Assembly (NCBI GenBank): GCA_963821345.1
Contig: CAWGDM010000001.1
Coordinates: 1,178,001-1,242,000 of the forward strand
Direction of reading: 5' to 3'
Origin: WHSW01 sp963821345
Lineage (GTDB): Bacteria; Actinomycetota; Thermoleophilia; Solirubrobacterales; 70-9
Length of the DNA stretch: 64,000 bases
The position numbers were made by a program, and so were the translations under genes. Each line of letters starts with the position of its first letter. The stretch's first letter is position 1. Shown in pieces: positions 8,453-17,554 of the stretch. The notes beneath the pieces are model-generated. The model did no database searches. It was given only the letters and a program-made list of their open reading frames with translations, and was not told the origin of the DNA.

Positions 8453-9076
8453 TCATGGCGGCAATTTACCCGGGTCGTCGAGCGCCGCGTCGTAGCCGTC
8501 GTCCCAGGGCATGAGCACCCGATGGTTGTCGCGCGTGCCGACGACCCGGGGCTCGATCGGCTCGACCTGGCGATCGCGAGCGGAGTCGATCATCGCCTCG
8601 GCGGTCTCGTGGTCGAGCATCCTCTCGAGCGTCTTGATCGTCGGGAAGACGAGCTTCAGCTCGCCGCGGCCGTGCGCTTCGAGCGCCGCCCGCGGGCGCG
8701 AACCAGGCCGCGTCGGATACCTCGACCCGGTCGGGCTCGGGGCTTGTGTGCGGGTCGGCGAGCGCGACGAAGAAATGGGTGTCGAAGCGCACCGGGACGA
8801 CCTCGGGGGTGATCCAGCGCGACCAGGCGACCAGCTCGTGCTCGGGGCCGAGCTCGACCCCCGCCTCCTCGGCGAGCTCGCGGGCCGCGCACTGCGCGGG
8901 CGTCTCGCCCTCCTCGATCACGCCCCCGGGAAACACCCAGACGCCGGGCATGAACCCGGCGGACTCGGTGCGCCGGACCATCAGCACCTCGACCCCGCGC
9001 GTGGTCGTGGCTTGGCGCCGTGGCGCAGCAGCAGGATCGTCGCCGCGGGCCTCGGGGTGACTGGGCCCTCGCTCAT
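8453..9076 (-). CDS. NUDIX hydrolase, frame broken twice
   Basis: A NUDIX-family pyrophosphohydrolase of about 205 residues. The NUDIX box is intact: GGVIEEGETPAQCAARELAEEAG matches Gx5Ex7REUxEExGU. The frame is lost in two places. Near 9020, MSEGPVTPRPAATILLLRHGAK should continue as TTTRGVEVLMVRR. Near 8690, AAWFAP should continue as ALEAHGRGELKLVFPTIKTL. When read through, the protein ends at the TGA at 8453 with DDGYDAALDDPGKLPP. Each break is a single-base change in a GC-rich run, and the product is otherwise conserved, so sequencing error is likelier than a true pseudogene. Substrate unknown. Confidence 0.82.
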
Positions 9077-9100
9077 TGGACGGACGATAACCTCCCGGCC

Positions 9101-9286
9101 GTGAGTCAGGAGACGATCGCCAAGCAGCTCTACATCTGCACCTCGTGCGGGTTCATCTACGACCCCGACGACGGCGACCCCGATGGCGGCATCCCGCCCG
9201 GGACGGCCTTCAACGAGATTCCCGACTCCTGGTTCTGCCCGGTCTGCGGCGCCCGCAAGGCCGATTTCGAGCCCTACGACGGCTAG
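9101..9286 (+). CDS. Rubredoxin
   Basis: A 61-residue electron carrier. It binds one iron atom through Cys13, Cys16, Cys46 and Cys49 (CTSCG ... CPVCG). The family signature YDPDDGDPDGGIPPGTAF lies between the Cys pairs and WFCPVCGARKADFE follows. In Actinobacteria rubredoxins pass electrons to alkane hydroxylases or to oxygen- and superoxide-reducing enzymes; no such partner is adjacent here. The GTG at 9101 gives the normal family length. It is convergent with the DUF4349 gene and overlaps its 3' end by 4 bases. Confidence 0.95.
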   Translation: MSQETIAKQLYICTSCGFIYDPDDGDPDGGIPPGTAFNEIPDSWFCPVCGARKADFEPYDG

Positions 9287-10478
9287 CCGTCCAGCGCCTT
9301 GTCGCGCGCGCGGCCGCGGGCGCGGATCAAAATCAGAGCCACGAGGCTGACCACGAGGGCGACGGGGAGCAGGATCGCGAGGCTGATCAGGGCGACGCCG
9401 CCGATCACCTCGAGCACCCGGCCGGCGTCGTCGAGCGCGTCGCCGAGGTTCCAGCTGCCGTCGTCGGCGGCCGGCCCGTTCGAGGTCACGTCGACGTCCA
9501 CGGTCGCGAAGCGGCCCTGGCGCTTGACCCCGTTGAGCGCCGCCTGCTGGGCGTCCGCGGTCGCCTGCAGCGAGTCGATCCGCGACTGGATCACCAGCTT
9601 CTCGCTCGCGCGTGTCGGCCTTGATCAGCGCGACCCGCTGCTCGCGCAGACTGGTCGAGCGTCCGGGCGAGCTCCTTGCGGGCCCGCACCGCGCGGGCGG
9701 TGATGTCCTCGCCGCCCTCGGTGCGCGAGATCACGTCGGCGAGCCCGGAGAGGTCGGCCAGCGCCGCGTCGAGCTGCTTGTAGGGAATCTCGAGCGCGAA
9801 GGCCGCCCGCGCGCCCGCCTGGTCGCTGCTCACCTGCGAGCTCTGGACCACGCCGCCGTAGCGATCGGTGACCTCGACGACGCCGTTGGCGACGTCCTGG
9901 ACCTCGTCGGCGCCGGCGCCCAGGCTGAGCCGCGCGGTCGCGTCGACGATCCGCTCCTCGGTGCCGCGGGCGACCCCGGCGGCATCGGCGCTCGCGGTCG
10001 GGACGACCGGCTTCTCCACGGCCCTTGCCTCGTCGGGGAGCGCCAGGTTGTACTCCTGGCTGGCCGAGCCCTGCGCCGGGGCCGCGCTCTCGGCGCTGGC
10101 CGCGGCACCGGCGCCACCTCCGCCACTGCCGCCGGCATTGGCCTGCTGGGGCGTATTGCCGGACTTCGCCGCGCTCGGCACGGTCAGCGCCGTCTCCTCG
10201 GAGCCGCCGGAGATCTGGCCAGCGGTGCCGATCACGACCCCGGCGACGACGACCGCGGTCGCCATCGCGCCGACCGGCAGCACCAGCCGCCGCGGCGGGG
10301 TGGAGCTGACCCGGTCCCAGAGCCGGCGCAGGGCGCCGCCGCGCGCAGCGAGGCCGGGGCCGAGGCCCCGGTCCCGGGGAAACCCGGCCTCGGCCCACTC
10401 GTCCAGGCGCCGAGCGAAGTCCATGTGCGGCTCCTGACGCGTGGCGCGCAGCTCGCGCTCCAGCTCCTCAATCCTCAT
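9283..10478 (-). CDS. Membrane protein with DUF4349 domain, probable anti-sigma partner; frame broken
   Basis: About 395 residues in total. The first 50 residues are cytosolic and charged (MRIEELERELRATRQEP...). A membrane segment lies near 72-92 (LVLPVGAMATAVVVAGVVIG). An Ala/Gly/Ser-rich linker comes next, then the DUF4349 domain with a coiled coil (QSRIDSLQATADAQQAAL) and a C-terminal membrane segment (VLEVIGGVALISLAILLPVALV). Two single-base frame changes lie close together at about 9606-9655. The gene overlaps the ECF sigma gene by 11 bases, the arrangement of sigma and anti-sigma pairs. The short N-terminal region could be the sigma-binding part, but no zinc-binding HxxxCxxC is visible, so the role is inferred. 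Confidence 0.78.
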
Positions 10479-11004
10479 CGCAGGCCTCCCTCAGCTTTTC
10501 CATCGCGCGGTGCAGCTTGGTGCCGGCGTTCGACTCGCTGACCCCGATCACCGCGGCGATCTCGGCGTTGGCGAGCCCGGCGAAGTACTTGAGCCCGATC
10601 AGCTCCCGCTCGCGCGCCGAGAGCGTCGCCATCGCAGCGCTGACGGTCGAGCGCAGCAGCGCCGCCTCGGCCGCCTGCTCGTGGGCGTCCCCGGCGGCGG
10701 TGTCCTCGGGCTCGGCGACCAGCTCGGCCTGGCGGCTGCGCCGGCGCAGCTCGTCGAGCGCCGCGTTGCGGGCGATCCCGAACAGCCACGCCCGGTGGCT
10801 GCCGCGCGCGGGGTTGAAGCTCGCGCGCCGCCGGTAGGCGCGCTCGAAGGCCAGGGCGGTGACGTCCTCGGCGGCGCTGCGGTCGCGCAGCATCGAGCTG
10901 ACGTAGCCGTAGACATCGTCGCGGCTCGAGCGATAGAGGGCCTCGAAGGCGGCGTCGGCGTCGGAGGGCGCGTCGATCGCGGGGGCCACGAGGGTCTCGC
11001 TCAT
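10468..11004 (-). CDS. RNA polymerase sigma factor, ECF subfamily
   Basis: A 178-residue ECF sigma factor. Region 2 is at about residues 17-85 (FEALYRSSRDDVYGYVSSML, then DVTALAFERAYRRRASFNP). Region 4 is at about 120-170 (LSARERELIGLKYFAGLANAEIA, with the recognition helix near VSESNAGTKLHRAMEKL). It directs RNA polymerase to a small regulon, usually under anti-sigma control, and the overlapping DUF4349 membrane protein is the obvious candidate. I chose ATG 11004 (MSETLV). A GTG at 11037 is in frame and would add 11 residues. Confidence 0.88.
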   Translation of the reverse strand: MSETLVAPAIDAPSDADAAFEALYRSSRDDVYGYVSSMLRDRSAAEDVTALAFERAYRRRASFNPARGSHRAWLFGIARNAALDELRRRSRQAELVAEPEDTAAGDAHEQAAEAALLRSTVSAAMATLSARERELIGLKYFAGLANAEIAAVIGVSESNAGTKLHRAMEKLREACDED

Positions 11005-11071
11005 GGCCGTACTACGGTCGTCCGGCGGCTCCGTCACATGACAAGTATCGGCCGTTTGGGCCGGGGCTCGG

Positions 11072-12403
11072 TCAGGCCGCGGCGCGCAGCTCGACCGGCT
11101 CGGTGGTCCCGTAGGCGGACCCCCAGGCGGCGATGATCGAGTCGGCGACGATCGCGACCAGCCGGGTCAGGTCCTCCTTCGAGATCGCCAGCGGCGGCAT
11201 CAATATCACCGTGTCGCCGAGCGGCCGCACGATCGCGCCGCGTCGGCGGGCCTCGAGCGTCACCTGGTGTCCCAGCCGTAGAGCCGGGTCGTGGTCGCCG
11301 AGGTCGATCCCGGCCATGAACCCGCGGCCGCGGATCTCGGCGACCTCGGGCATCGTCGCCACCCTGGCGAGCAGCTCACCGAGCAGGCGGATCTTCGGCT
11401 GCAGGCGCAGCAGGGTCCCCTCGCGCTCGAACACCTCGAGGCTGGCCAGCGCCGCCGCGCAGCCGAGCGGGTTGCCGGTGAACGTGTGCCCGTGAAAGAA
11501 CGTGCGCTGCTCCTCCGCGGCGCCCAGGAAGCCCTCGTAGATGCGCTCGGTCGCCAGGGTCGCGGCGAGCGGCAGGTAGCCGGCGGTCAGGCCCTTGCCG
11601 AGGCAGAGCAGGTCCGGGGCGACCCGCTCCTGCTCGCAGGCGAACATCGTCCCGGTGCGCCCGAAGCCCGTCGCCACCTCGTCGGCGATCAGCAGGACCC
11701 CGTGCTCCTCGGTCAGCTCGCGCGCCCGGTGCAGGAAACCGGGCGGTTGGACGACGATCCCGGCCGCGCCCTGGACCAGCGGCTCGACGATCACCGCCGC
11801 GATCTCGCGCGCGTGCAGGTCGAGCACCCGCTCGAGCTTGCGCTCGTCGCCGGGGTCGACGCGATAGGTCTTGAACAGCAGCGGCCCGAACGCGCCGTGG
11901 AACAGGTCGAGGCCGCCGACCGAGACCGAGCCCAGGGTGTCGCCGTGGTAGCCGCCGCTGAGGCAGACGAAGGTGGTCCGGCGACAGTCGGCGCCCTCGC
12001 GCTGGCGCCAGTATTGAAAGGCCATCTTGAGTGCGATCTCGACCGCGGTCGAGCCGGACTCCGAGTAGAAGACCCGGCGCAGACCCGGCGGCGCGATCTC
12101 GACCAGGCGCGCGGCGAGCTCGGCGGCGCCGGGGTGGGTGAGGCCGAGCATGGTCGAGTGGGCGACCCGGTCGACCTGATCGTGGAGCGCCTCGTCGATC
12201 AGCGGGTGTCGGTGTCCGTGCACGTTGCACCACAGCGACGAGACGCCGTCGATGTAGCGACGGCCATCGGCGTCGATCAGGTCGGTGCCCTCGGCGCCGG
12301 CGATCACCAGGGGAGCCTCGGCGCACCAGTCGCGCTGCTGGGTGAACGGGTGCCAGAGGTGAGCGTGATCGAGCGCCGCGATCGAGCCGGAGTCCACGAC
12401 CAC
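11072..12403 (-). CDS. bioA: Adenosylmethionine-8-amino-7-oxononanoate aminotransferase
   Basis: A 443-residue PLP enzyme (class III aminotransferase) that makes 7,8-diaminononanoate from 8-amino-7-oxononanoate, with S-adenosylmethionine as amino donor. The N-terminus LDHAHLWHPFTQQRDWCAEA is diagnostic for BioA. The PLP region contains FVCLSGGYHGDTLGS, LLIADEVATGFGRTGTMFACE and the Schiff-base lysine in LCLGKGLTAGYLPLAA. It is intact, unlike bioB, bioF and bioD nearby. It faces away from the MarR-MFS pair across a 101-base region with a palindromic operator. The start is GTG or ATG at 12403. Confidence 0.95.
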   Translation of the reverse strand: MVVDSGSIAALDHAHLWHPFTQQRDWCAEAPLVIAGAEGTDLIDADGRRYIDGVSSLWCNVHGHRHPLIDEALHDQVDRVAHSTMLGLTHPGAAELAARLVEIAPPGLRRVFYSESGSTAVEIALKMAFQYWRQREGADCRRTTFVCLSGGYHGDTLGSVSVGGLDLFHGAFGPLLFKTYRVDPGDERKLERVLDLHAREIAAVIVEPLVQGAAGIVVQPPGFLHRARELTEEHGVLLIADEVATGFGRTGTMFACEQERVAPDLLCLGKGLTAGYLPLAATLATERIYEGFLGAAEEQRTFFHGHTFTGNPLGCAAALASLEVFEREGTLLRLQPKIRLLGELLARVATMPEVAEIRGRGFMAGIDLGDHDPALRLGHQVTLEARRRGAIVRPLGDTVILMPPLAISKEDLTRLVAIVADSIIAAWGSAYGTTEPVELRAAA

Positions 12404-12461
12404 CGACCCTAGAGCCGCTCTCGGAGGGAAAACGGCGCCGAAGTGTGATCCACGTCACATA

Positions 12462-12494
12462 GTTGCAGGACAGAAATAGTTGCAGATCTGCAAC
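12462..12494 (+). promoter_or_regulatory. Palindromic operator between bioA and marR
   Basis: A perfect 16-bp palindrome, GTTGCAGATCTGCAAC, spans 12479-12494 and ends ten bases before the MarR start codon. A direct copy of its left half (GTTGCAGG) lies 17 bases earlier, starting at 12462. A palindrome of this size next to a divergently oriented marR gene is the usual binding site for the MarR dimer, so autoregulation of the MarR-MFS operon is likely. Because the region is shared, bioA could be affected as well. Confidence 0.65.
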
Positions 12495-12504
12495 AATTGA
12501 CGGG

Positions 12505-13002
12505 ATGGAAGCTACCGCGATCACCAGGTCGGACCGCGAGCTCGGCTACAGGCTGGGCGCGGTGATGCTGCGCTGCATGAGCGCCGACGGCGGGTCGGCG
12601 ATCCGGGCGATCGACGAGAGCGGCCTCAGCTTCATCCAGATGAAGGTCGTGATGACCCTCGCCGGCGCCCGCGACCAGGCGCCGGGGCTGAGCGCGATCG
12701 CCGATGGCCTCGGGCTCTCGCTGCCGTCCGCCAGCCGGGCCGTCGACGAGCTGGTCAAGCGGGCGCTCGTCGCCCGCACCGAGGACCCGAGCGACCGCCG
12801 GCAGCGGTTGCTGACCCTGACCGAGGCGGGCCGCGAGCTCGCCGACCGGATCATGCACGCGCGGCTCGAGGGCCTGGGGCAGTTCGCCGCCTCGCTCACC
12901 GACGAGGAGCGCGAGCGCCTCGACGCGGCGCTCGAGCTGCTGCTCGAGCGCGACGAGATCGCCGACGTTTATCGCCAGTACAGAAGGCAGGCGGACCGAT
13001 GA
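12505..13002 (+). CDS. MarR-family transcriptional regulator
   Basis: A 165-residue winged-helix regulator. The DNA-binding part is around residues 60-115 (LSAIADGLGLSLPSASRAVD, then LVKRALVARTEDPSDRRQRL with the DxR wing). Dimerisation helices flank it. The ATG at 12505 comes 10 bases after a perfect 16-bp palindrome. The stop overlaps the MFS start by 4 bases (ATGA), so the two form one operon, and the MFS exporter is the likely target. The ligand is probably a small aromatic or toxic compound, by analogy with other MarR-MFS pairs. Confidence 0.9.
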   Translation: MEATAITRSDRELGYRLGAVMLRCMSADGGSAIRAIDESGLSFIQMKVVMTLAGARDQAPGLSAIADGLGLSLPSASRAVDELVKRALVARTEDPSDRRQRLLTLTEAGRELADRIMHARLEGLGQFAASLTDEERERLDAALELLLERDEIADVYRQYRRQADR

Positions 13003-14468
13003 CCCGTTACCGCCACCTGATCACCGACGACAACGCCAAGTGGTGGACGCTCGGCGCGATGTGCTTCGCGCTGTTCATGATCATGCTCGACAACACGGTC
13101 GTCAACGTCGCCCTGCCGTCGATTCAGAACGACCTCGGCTCGAGCCTCTCGGGCCTCGAGTGGACCGTCAACGGCTACACGCTCAGCATCGCGGTGCTGC
13201 TGGCCACCGGCGGGCGCCTGGGCGACATCTTCGGCCGCCGCCGGGTCTTCCTGATCGGCGTCATCGTGTTCACCGTCTCCTCGATCGCGGCCGGCCTGGC
13301 GCCGGGCACCGCGGCGCTGATCGTCAGCCGGATCACCCAGGGGATCGGCGCCGCGCTGATGATGCCCGCCACGCTTTCGATCGTCACCAACGCGTTCGAG
13401 CCGCATGAGCGCGGCAAGGCGATCGGCACCTGGGCCGGCGTTTCGGCGCTGGCGCTGGCGATCGGCCCGGTGCTCGGCGGCCTGCTGACCGAGCACGTCT
13501 CCTGGCGAGCGATCTTCTTCCTCAACGTCCCGGTCGGCGTGGCGGCCGTGATCGCGACCCTGTTCGCGGTCCGCGAGTCGCGCGACGAGGGCGTCGGCCG
13601 CGAGGTCGACTACCTCGGGGTCGGCACGCTGACGGCCGGCCTCACCGCCTTGGTGCTGGCCCTGATCGAGGGCAACTCCTGGGGCTGGGGATCGGCGGCG
13701 ATCGTCGGCCTGTTCGCGACCTCGATCGTGATGCTCACGGCGTTCGTCGTGATCGAGCAGCGGGTCAAGGCGCCGGTGGTCGAGTTCCCCCTGTTCGCGA
13801 GCCGCAACTTCATCGGCGCCAACCTGGTCGCCCTGATCGTCACCTTCGCGATGCTCGCCCAGTTCTTCTTCATCGCGATCTACATGCAGGACATTCTCGG
13901 GCTCTCGCCGCTGGAGGCCGGAGTCCGCTTCCTGCCGGCGACGCTGATGATCGTCGCGATCGCGCCGATCGCCGGCCGGCTCACCGACCGGATCGGCCCC
14001 CGGTGGCTGATCGGGACCGGGCTGACCCTGGTCTCGGGGGCGCTCTACTGGCTGACGACGATCGAGGTGACCACCACCTACGGCGACATCTGGCCCTCGT
14101 TCATCCTCATGGGCGTCGGCATGGCGCTGGTGATGTCGCCGATGTCGACCGCGGCGATGAACGCGGTCGCCGTCACCAAGGCGGGGGTCGCCTCGGGGAT
14201 CCTGTCGATGAGCCGGATGATCGGCGGCACCATGGGCGTCGCCGTGATCGGCGCCGTCTTCCAGGGCGAGGCGCCGGCCGGCACCCGCGACCCGGCGGCC
14301 TTCGTGCACGCGTTCAGCTCGGCGATGTGGGTGGCGACGGCGGTCGCCGCCGTCGGCGCCGTGGTCGCGATCTCGTTGCTGCGCGGGCGCGGCGCGCGCC
14401 AGCCGACCCCCGCCGAGGCCGAGGCGCCCGCGAGCCCGCCGCGCGAGCTCGCCCCAGCCGCGCGCTAG
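12999..14468 (+). CDS. MFS exporter, DHA2 (EmrB/QacA) family, 14 TM
   Basis: A 489-residue transporter with the 14-helix pattern of DHA2 drug:proton antiporters. Motifs include LDNTVVNVALPSIQNDLG in helix 1, GGRLGDIFGRRRVFLIG (motif A) between helices 2 and 3, and GPVLGGLLTEHVSWRAIFFLNVPVG (motif C and the following loop). It is translationally coupled to marR. It sits between the two parts of the biotin gene set, but the MarR pairing points to drug or metabolite efflux rather than to biotin. The last 25 residues are Ala/Pro-rich and cytosolic. Confidence 0.92.
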   Translation: MTRYRHLITDDNAKWWTLGAMCFALFMIMLDNTVVNVALPSIQNDLGSSLSGLEWTVNGYTLSIAVLLATGGRLGDIFGRRRVFLIGVIVFTVSSIAAGLAPGTAALIVSRITQGIGAALMMPATLSIVTNAFEPHERGKAIGTWAGVSALALAIGPVLGGLLTEHVSWRAIFFLNVPVGVAAVIATLFAVRESRDEGVGREVDYLGVGTLTAGLTALVLALIEGNSWGWGSAAIVGLFATSIVMLTAFVVIEQRVKAPVVEFPLFASRNFIGANLVALIVTFAMLAQFFFIAIYMQDILGLSPLEAGVRFLPATLMIVAIAPIAGRLTDRIGPRWLIGTGLTLVSGALYWLTTIEVTTTYGDIWPSFILMGVGMALVMSPMSTAAMNAVAVTKAGVASGILSMSRMIGGTMGVAVIGAVFQGEAPAGTRDPAAFVHAFSSAMWVATAVAAVGAVVAISLLRGRGARQPTPAEAEAPASPPRELAPAAR

Positions 14469-14474
14469 CCCGAA

Positions 14475-15158
14475 TCAGCGCAGGCTCGGCACGGTCAACA
14501 CCGGCCACACCTCGGGGTGGGCGAGGTCGATTCGGGGCAGCGCAATCGTCTCGACCGCGCCGAGCCGCGCGATCGTCTCCAGGTTCGAGAGCTCGACCGG
14601 CGACGGTTGCGCCGGCCACGGCGTGAGCACGACCAGCGCCGCGTCGAGCCCGGCCGCGCGCACCGATTCGATCGTCAGCAGCGTGTGGTTGATCGTCCCC
14701 AGGCCGGGCGCGGCCGCGATCGCGACCGGCAGCGCCAGCTCGCGGGCGAGGTCGCGGACCAGGTAGTCGCGGTCGAGCGGCACCAGGAAGCCGCCGACCC
14801 CCTCGGCGACCAGCAGGTCGGCTCCGGCCGCCGCCGCGGCGGCGGTTGCGCGCAGCCGCGCCGGGTCGATCCGCCTCGCCCGCCAGCTCGGCGCCCAGAT
14901 GAGGCGAGACCGGGGGTCCGTAGCGGTAGGGGGCGATCTCGTCGTCGCTCTGGCTCGAGCCGGCTGCGCGCCGCAGCAGCTCGTGGTCGGGCTCGTCGCC
15001 GGCCCGAGCTCGTCGAGCCCGCTGACCGCGGGCTTGAACACCGCCACCCGGCTGCCGGCCGCGGCCGCTGTGCGGGCGAGCGCCGCGGCGACCACCGTCT
15101 TGCCGACCTCGGTCCCGGTGCCGGTGACGAAGACGCCCGCGGTGGCCGCCGCGCTCAC
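14475..15158 (-). CDS. bioD: Dethiobiotin synthase, frame broken twice
   Basis: BioD carboxylates 7,8-diaminononanoate with ATP and CO2 to give dethiobiotin. The P-loop is at the N-terminus (VFVTGTGTEVGKTVVAAAL). The middle part reads GDEPDHELLRRAAGSSQSDD, then EIAPYRYGP, only after a one-base correction near 15000. A second correction near 14885 returns to DPARLRATAAAAAAGADLLV and EGVGGFLVPL (the EGaGG motif). About 227 residues, a normal length. The GTG start at 15158 overlaps the bioF stop (GTGA). The two breaks compensate each other, which favours base-calling error over decay. Confidence 0.88.
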   Translation of the reverse strand: MSAAATAGVFVTGTGTEVGKTVVAAALARTAAAAGSRVAVFKPAVSGLDELGPATSPTTSCCGAQPARARATTRSPPTATDPRSRLIWAPSWRARRIDPARLRATAAAAAAGADLLVAEGVGGFLVPLDRDYLVRDLARELALPVAIAAAPGLGTINHTLLTIESVRAAGLDAALVVLTPWPAQPSPVELSNLETIARLGAVETIALPRIDLAHPEVWPVLTVPSLR

Positions 15159-16358
15159 GCGGCGCGCCGCAGCGCCCTGCCCTGCTCGGCGCCCGCGACG
15201 CCCAGCTCGGCGGCCGCGTCGCCGATCACCCGCGCCGCCCGCCGCAGATCGTCGGCGCTGTGGCTGGCCATCACCGTCAGCCGCAGGCGCGAGGTTCCCG
15301 GTGGCACGGTCGGCGGGCGGATCGCCTGGGCGAAGACGCCGCCCTCGAGCGTGCGCTCGCAGAGCGCCACCGAGCGGCGTGCGTCGCCGACCGTGATCGG
15401 GACGATCTGGGTCCGCGACCCGGATCCGCGCCAGCCCCCGCGCGGCGAGCGCCTCGCGCAGGGTCGCGGCGTTGCGCCGCAGCTGCTCGACCAGCCCGGG
15501 GCGCGACTCGAGCGTTGCCAGGGCGGCGAGCGCGGCGCCGACCGAGGGCGGGGGAGGGGCGGTCGAGTAGATGAACGGACGGGCGGTGTTGACGAGCAGG
15601 TCGATCAGCTCGTGCGAGCCGCAGACGTAGGCCCCGTAGCTGCCGAGCGCCTTGCCGAGGGTGCCGACGATCACGTCGACCCGGTCGCTGAGCCCGGCGG
15701 CGGCGACCGCCCCGCGCCCGCCGCGCCCCAGCGCCCCGGTGCCGTGGGCCTCGTCGACGACGAGCAGGCAGCGGTGGCGCTCGGCGAGCTCGCACAGCTC
15801 GCCCAGCGGGGCGACGTCGCCGTCCATCGAGAAGACGCCGTCGGTGACGATCAGCCGCGCTCGGTCACCGGCCTCGCGCAGCGCCCACTCGAGGTGCTCG
15901 GTGTCGCGGTGGCGGTAGATGAAGGTCTCGGCCCGTGAGAGCCGGCAGCCGTCGACGATGCTGGCGTGGTTGAGCTCGTCGCGAGAAGACGACGTCGCCG
16001 CGCCCGGCCAGCGCCGCGACGACCCCGGTGTTGGCGAGGTAGCCGGAGCCGAACAGCAGCGCCGCCTCGGAGCCCTTGAAGGCCGCGAGCCGTTGCTCGA
16101 GCTCGCCGGTGCAACGTCATCGAGCCCGAGATCAGCCGCGAGGCGCCGGCCCCGGCGCCGTAGCGCTCGGCCGCTTCGGCGGCGGCCGCGCGGACGCCGC
16201 GGGTCGTCGGCCAGCCCGAGGTAGTTGTTGGAGCACAGCAGCAGGACCTCGGCGCCGTCGAGCAGCACCCGTGGCCCCTGCGGCCCCTCGATCAGCCGCA
16301 GACGGCGGTGCAGCCCCGAGCGCCGGAGCTCAGCGAGCCGCTCTGCGACCTCCGTCAA
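15155..16358 (-). CDS. bioF: 8-amino-7-oxononanoate synthase, frame broken about four times
   Basis: A PLP enzyme that condenses pimeloyl-ACP/CoA with alanine. Recognisable parts are LLLCSNNYLGLADDP, DELNHASIVDGCRLSRAETF, LIVTDGVFSMDGDVAPLGEL and VVDEAHGTGALGRGGRGA. The PLP lysine lies in VIVGTLGKALGSYGAYVCGS. The end is RPPTVPPGTSRLRLTVMASH. Frame changes fall near 16215, 16110, 15985 and 15408. Between them each protein block is well conserved. The start appears to be TTG 16358, overlapping the bioB stop (TTGA). As given, the sequence cannot make a whole enzyme. I treat the breaks as probable assembly errors. Confidence 0.87.
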
Positions 16359-17515
16359 TCTCCCCAGCCAGCTGCGGCCCTGTCGCTGGGCCGCTCCGGG
16401 TACGCCGGAACGTCGTCCTTCTTCTTCTTGATCACCCGCAGCTGGGTCGACGGGTCCCAGAAGTTCGCCTCGGCCTGGCTGTCGATCAGATCGTCGACCG
16501 GGGTCCGCGGCGTCTCGCCCTCGAGCCAGCCGGAGCGGTTGTCCGGGCGCGGGTTGGCGCCGTTGTCGGGCTGGCGCGCGACGTTCAGGCCGAGGTCCTC
16601 GAAGCTCGCCCGGTCGGTTCCGCGGGTCGACGCCGAGCGTGGTCAGGAAGTTGCCCATCATCACCCCGTTGAGCCCGGCGCGAACCGCCAGCGGCTGCAG
16701 CTCGCCGAGGTTCTCGACCCGCCCGCCGCAGAGCCGGAAGAGGGCGTCGGGGAGGATCAGGCGGAAGATCGCCACCCACTTGACGACCTCCCACGGGTCC
16801 ATCAGCTCACGATCGCCGAACTTGGTCCCGGCGCGCGGGTTGAGCAGGTTGATCGGCACCGAGGTCCGGGTTGATCTCGGCCAGCTCGAAGGCCATCTCG
16901 ACCCGCTGGCGGGGGCTCTCGCCGAGGTTGAGGATGCCGCCGACGCAGGTCTCCAGCCCCGCCTCCTTGGTCGCCTCGATGGTCCGGATCCGGCCCTCGT
17001 AGCGGACGGTGGTCGAGACCTCGTCGTAGTAGGAGCGCGCCGTCTCGACGTTGTGGTGGACTCGCTGGATCCCGGCGTCGGCGAGCTTGCGGGCCCGGTC
17101 GACGGAGATGTGGCCGACCGAGGCGCAGCGCTTCAGGTTGGTGTGCTCGGCGACCAGCCGGGCGCCGGCGAGGATCTTCTCGAAGTCGCGCTTCGACAGC
17201 CCCTGGCCCTGGGTGACCATGCAGAAGCGGTGCGCGCCCGCGGCCTCGGCCGCCTTCGCGTGCTCGAGGATCTGCTCAGGCTCCATCATCGCGTGCATCG
17301 GCGTGTCGGCCTCGGCGTAGCGCGACTGGGCGCAGAAGCCGCAGTCCTCGGCGCAGCCGCCGGACTTGGCGTTGACCAGCGAGCAGAGGTCGGTCGAGTC
17401 ACCGAAGCGCTCGGCGCCGCACCTCCCAGGCCCGCTCGACCAGATCGCCGATCTCGTCGTGATCCGTAAGCGCGCCGAGCTCGAGCGCCTCGTCGAACGT
17501 CAGCAGCGGCGGCAT
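16355..17515 (-). CDS. bioB: Biotin synthase, radical SAM; frame broken about three times
   Basis: BioB inserts sulfur into dethiobiotin. The radical-SAM cluster motif CAEDCGFC is visible (GGCAEDCGFCAQSRYAEADT), followed by RFCMVTQGQGLSKRDFEKIL, HHNVETARSYYDEV, GGILNLGESPRQRVEMAF, PINLLNPRAGTKFGD and LCGGRVENLGELQ. Breaks lie near 17420, 16868 and 16622. The C-terminus carries an Actinobacteria-like extension ending AYPERPSDRAAAGWGD. The ATG at 17515 gives MPPLLTFDEALELGAL. It is first in the bioB-bioF-bioD operon, whose genes overlap by a few bases. There is 39 bp to the upstream gene. Confidence 0.9.
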
Positions 17516-17554
17516 CCCGGGCCAATCTAGGCTCGGGACCGGACGCCTTTCGGG

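Noticed and set aside
14475..17515. True loss of biotin synthesis (pseudogenes)
   Set aside because: The protein blocks are well preserved between breaks, two breaks in bioD cancel each other, bioA is intact, and similar breaks occur in unrelated genes.
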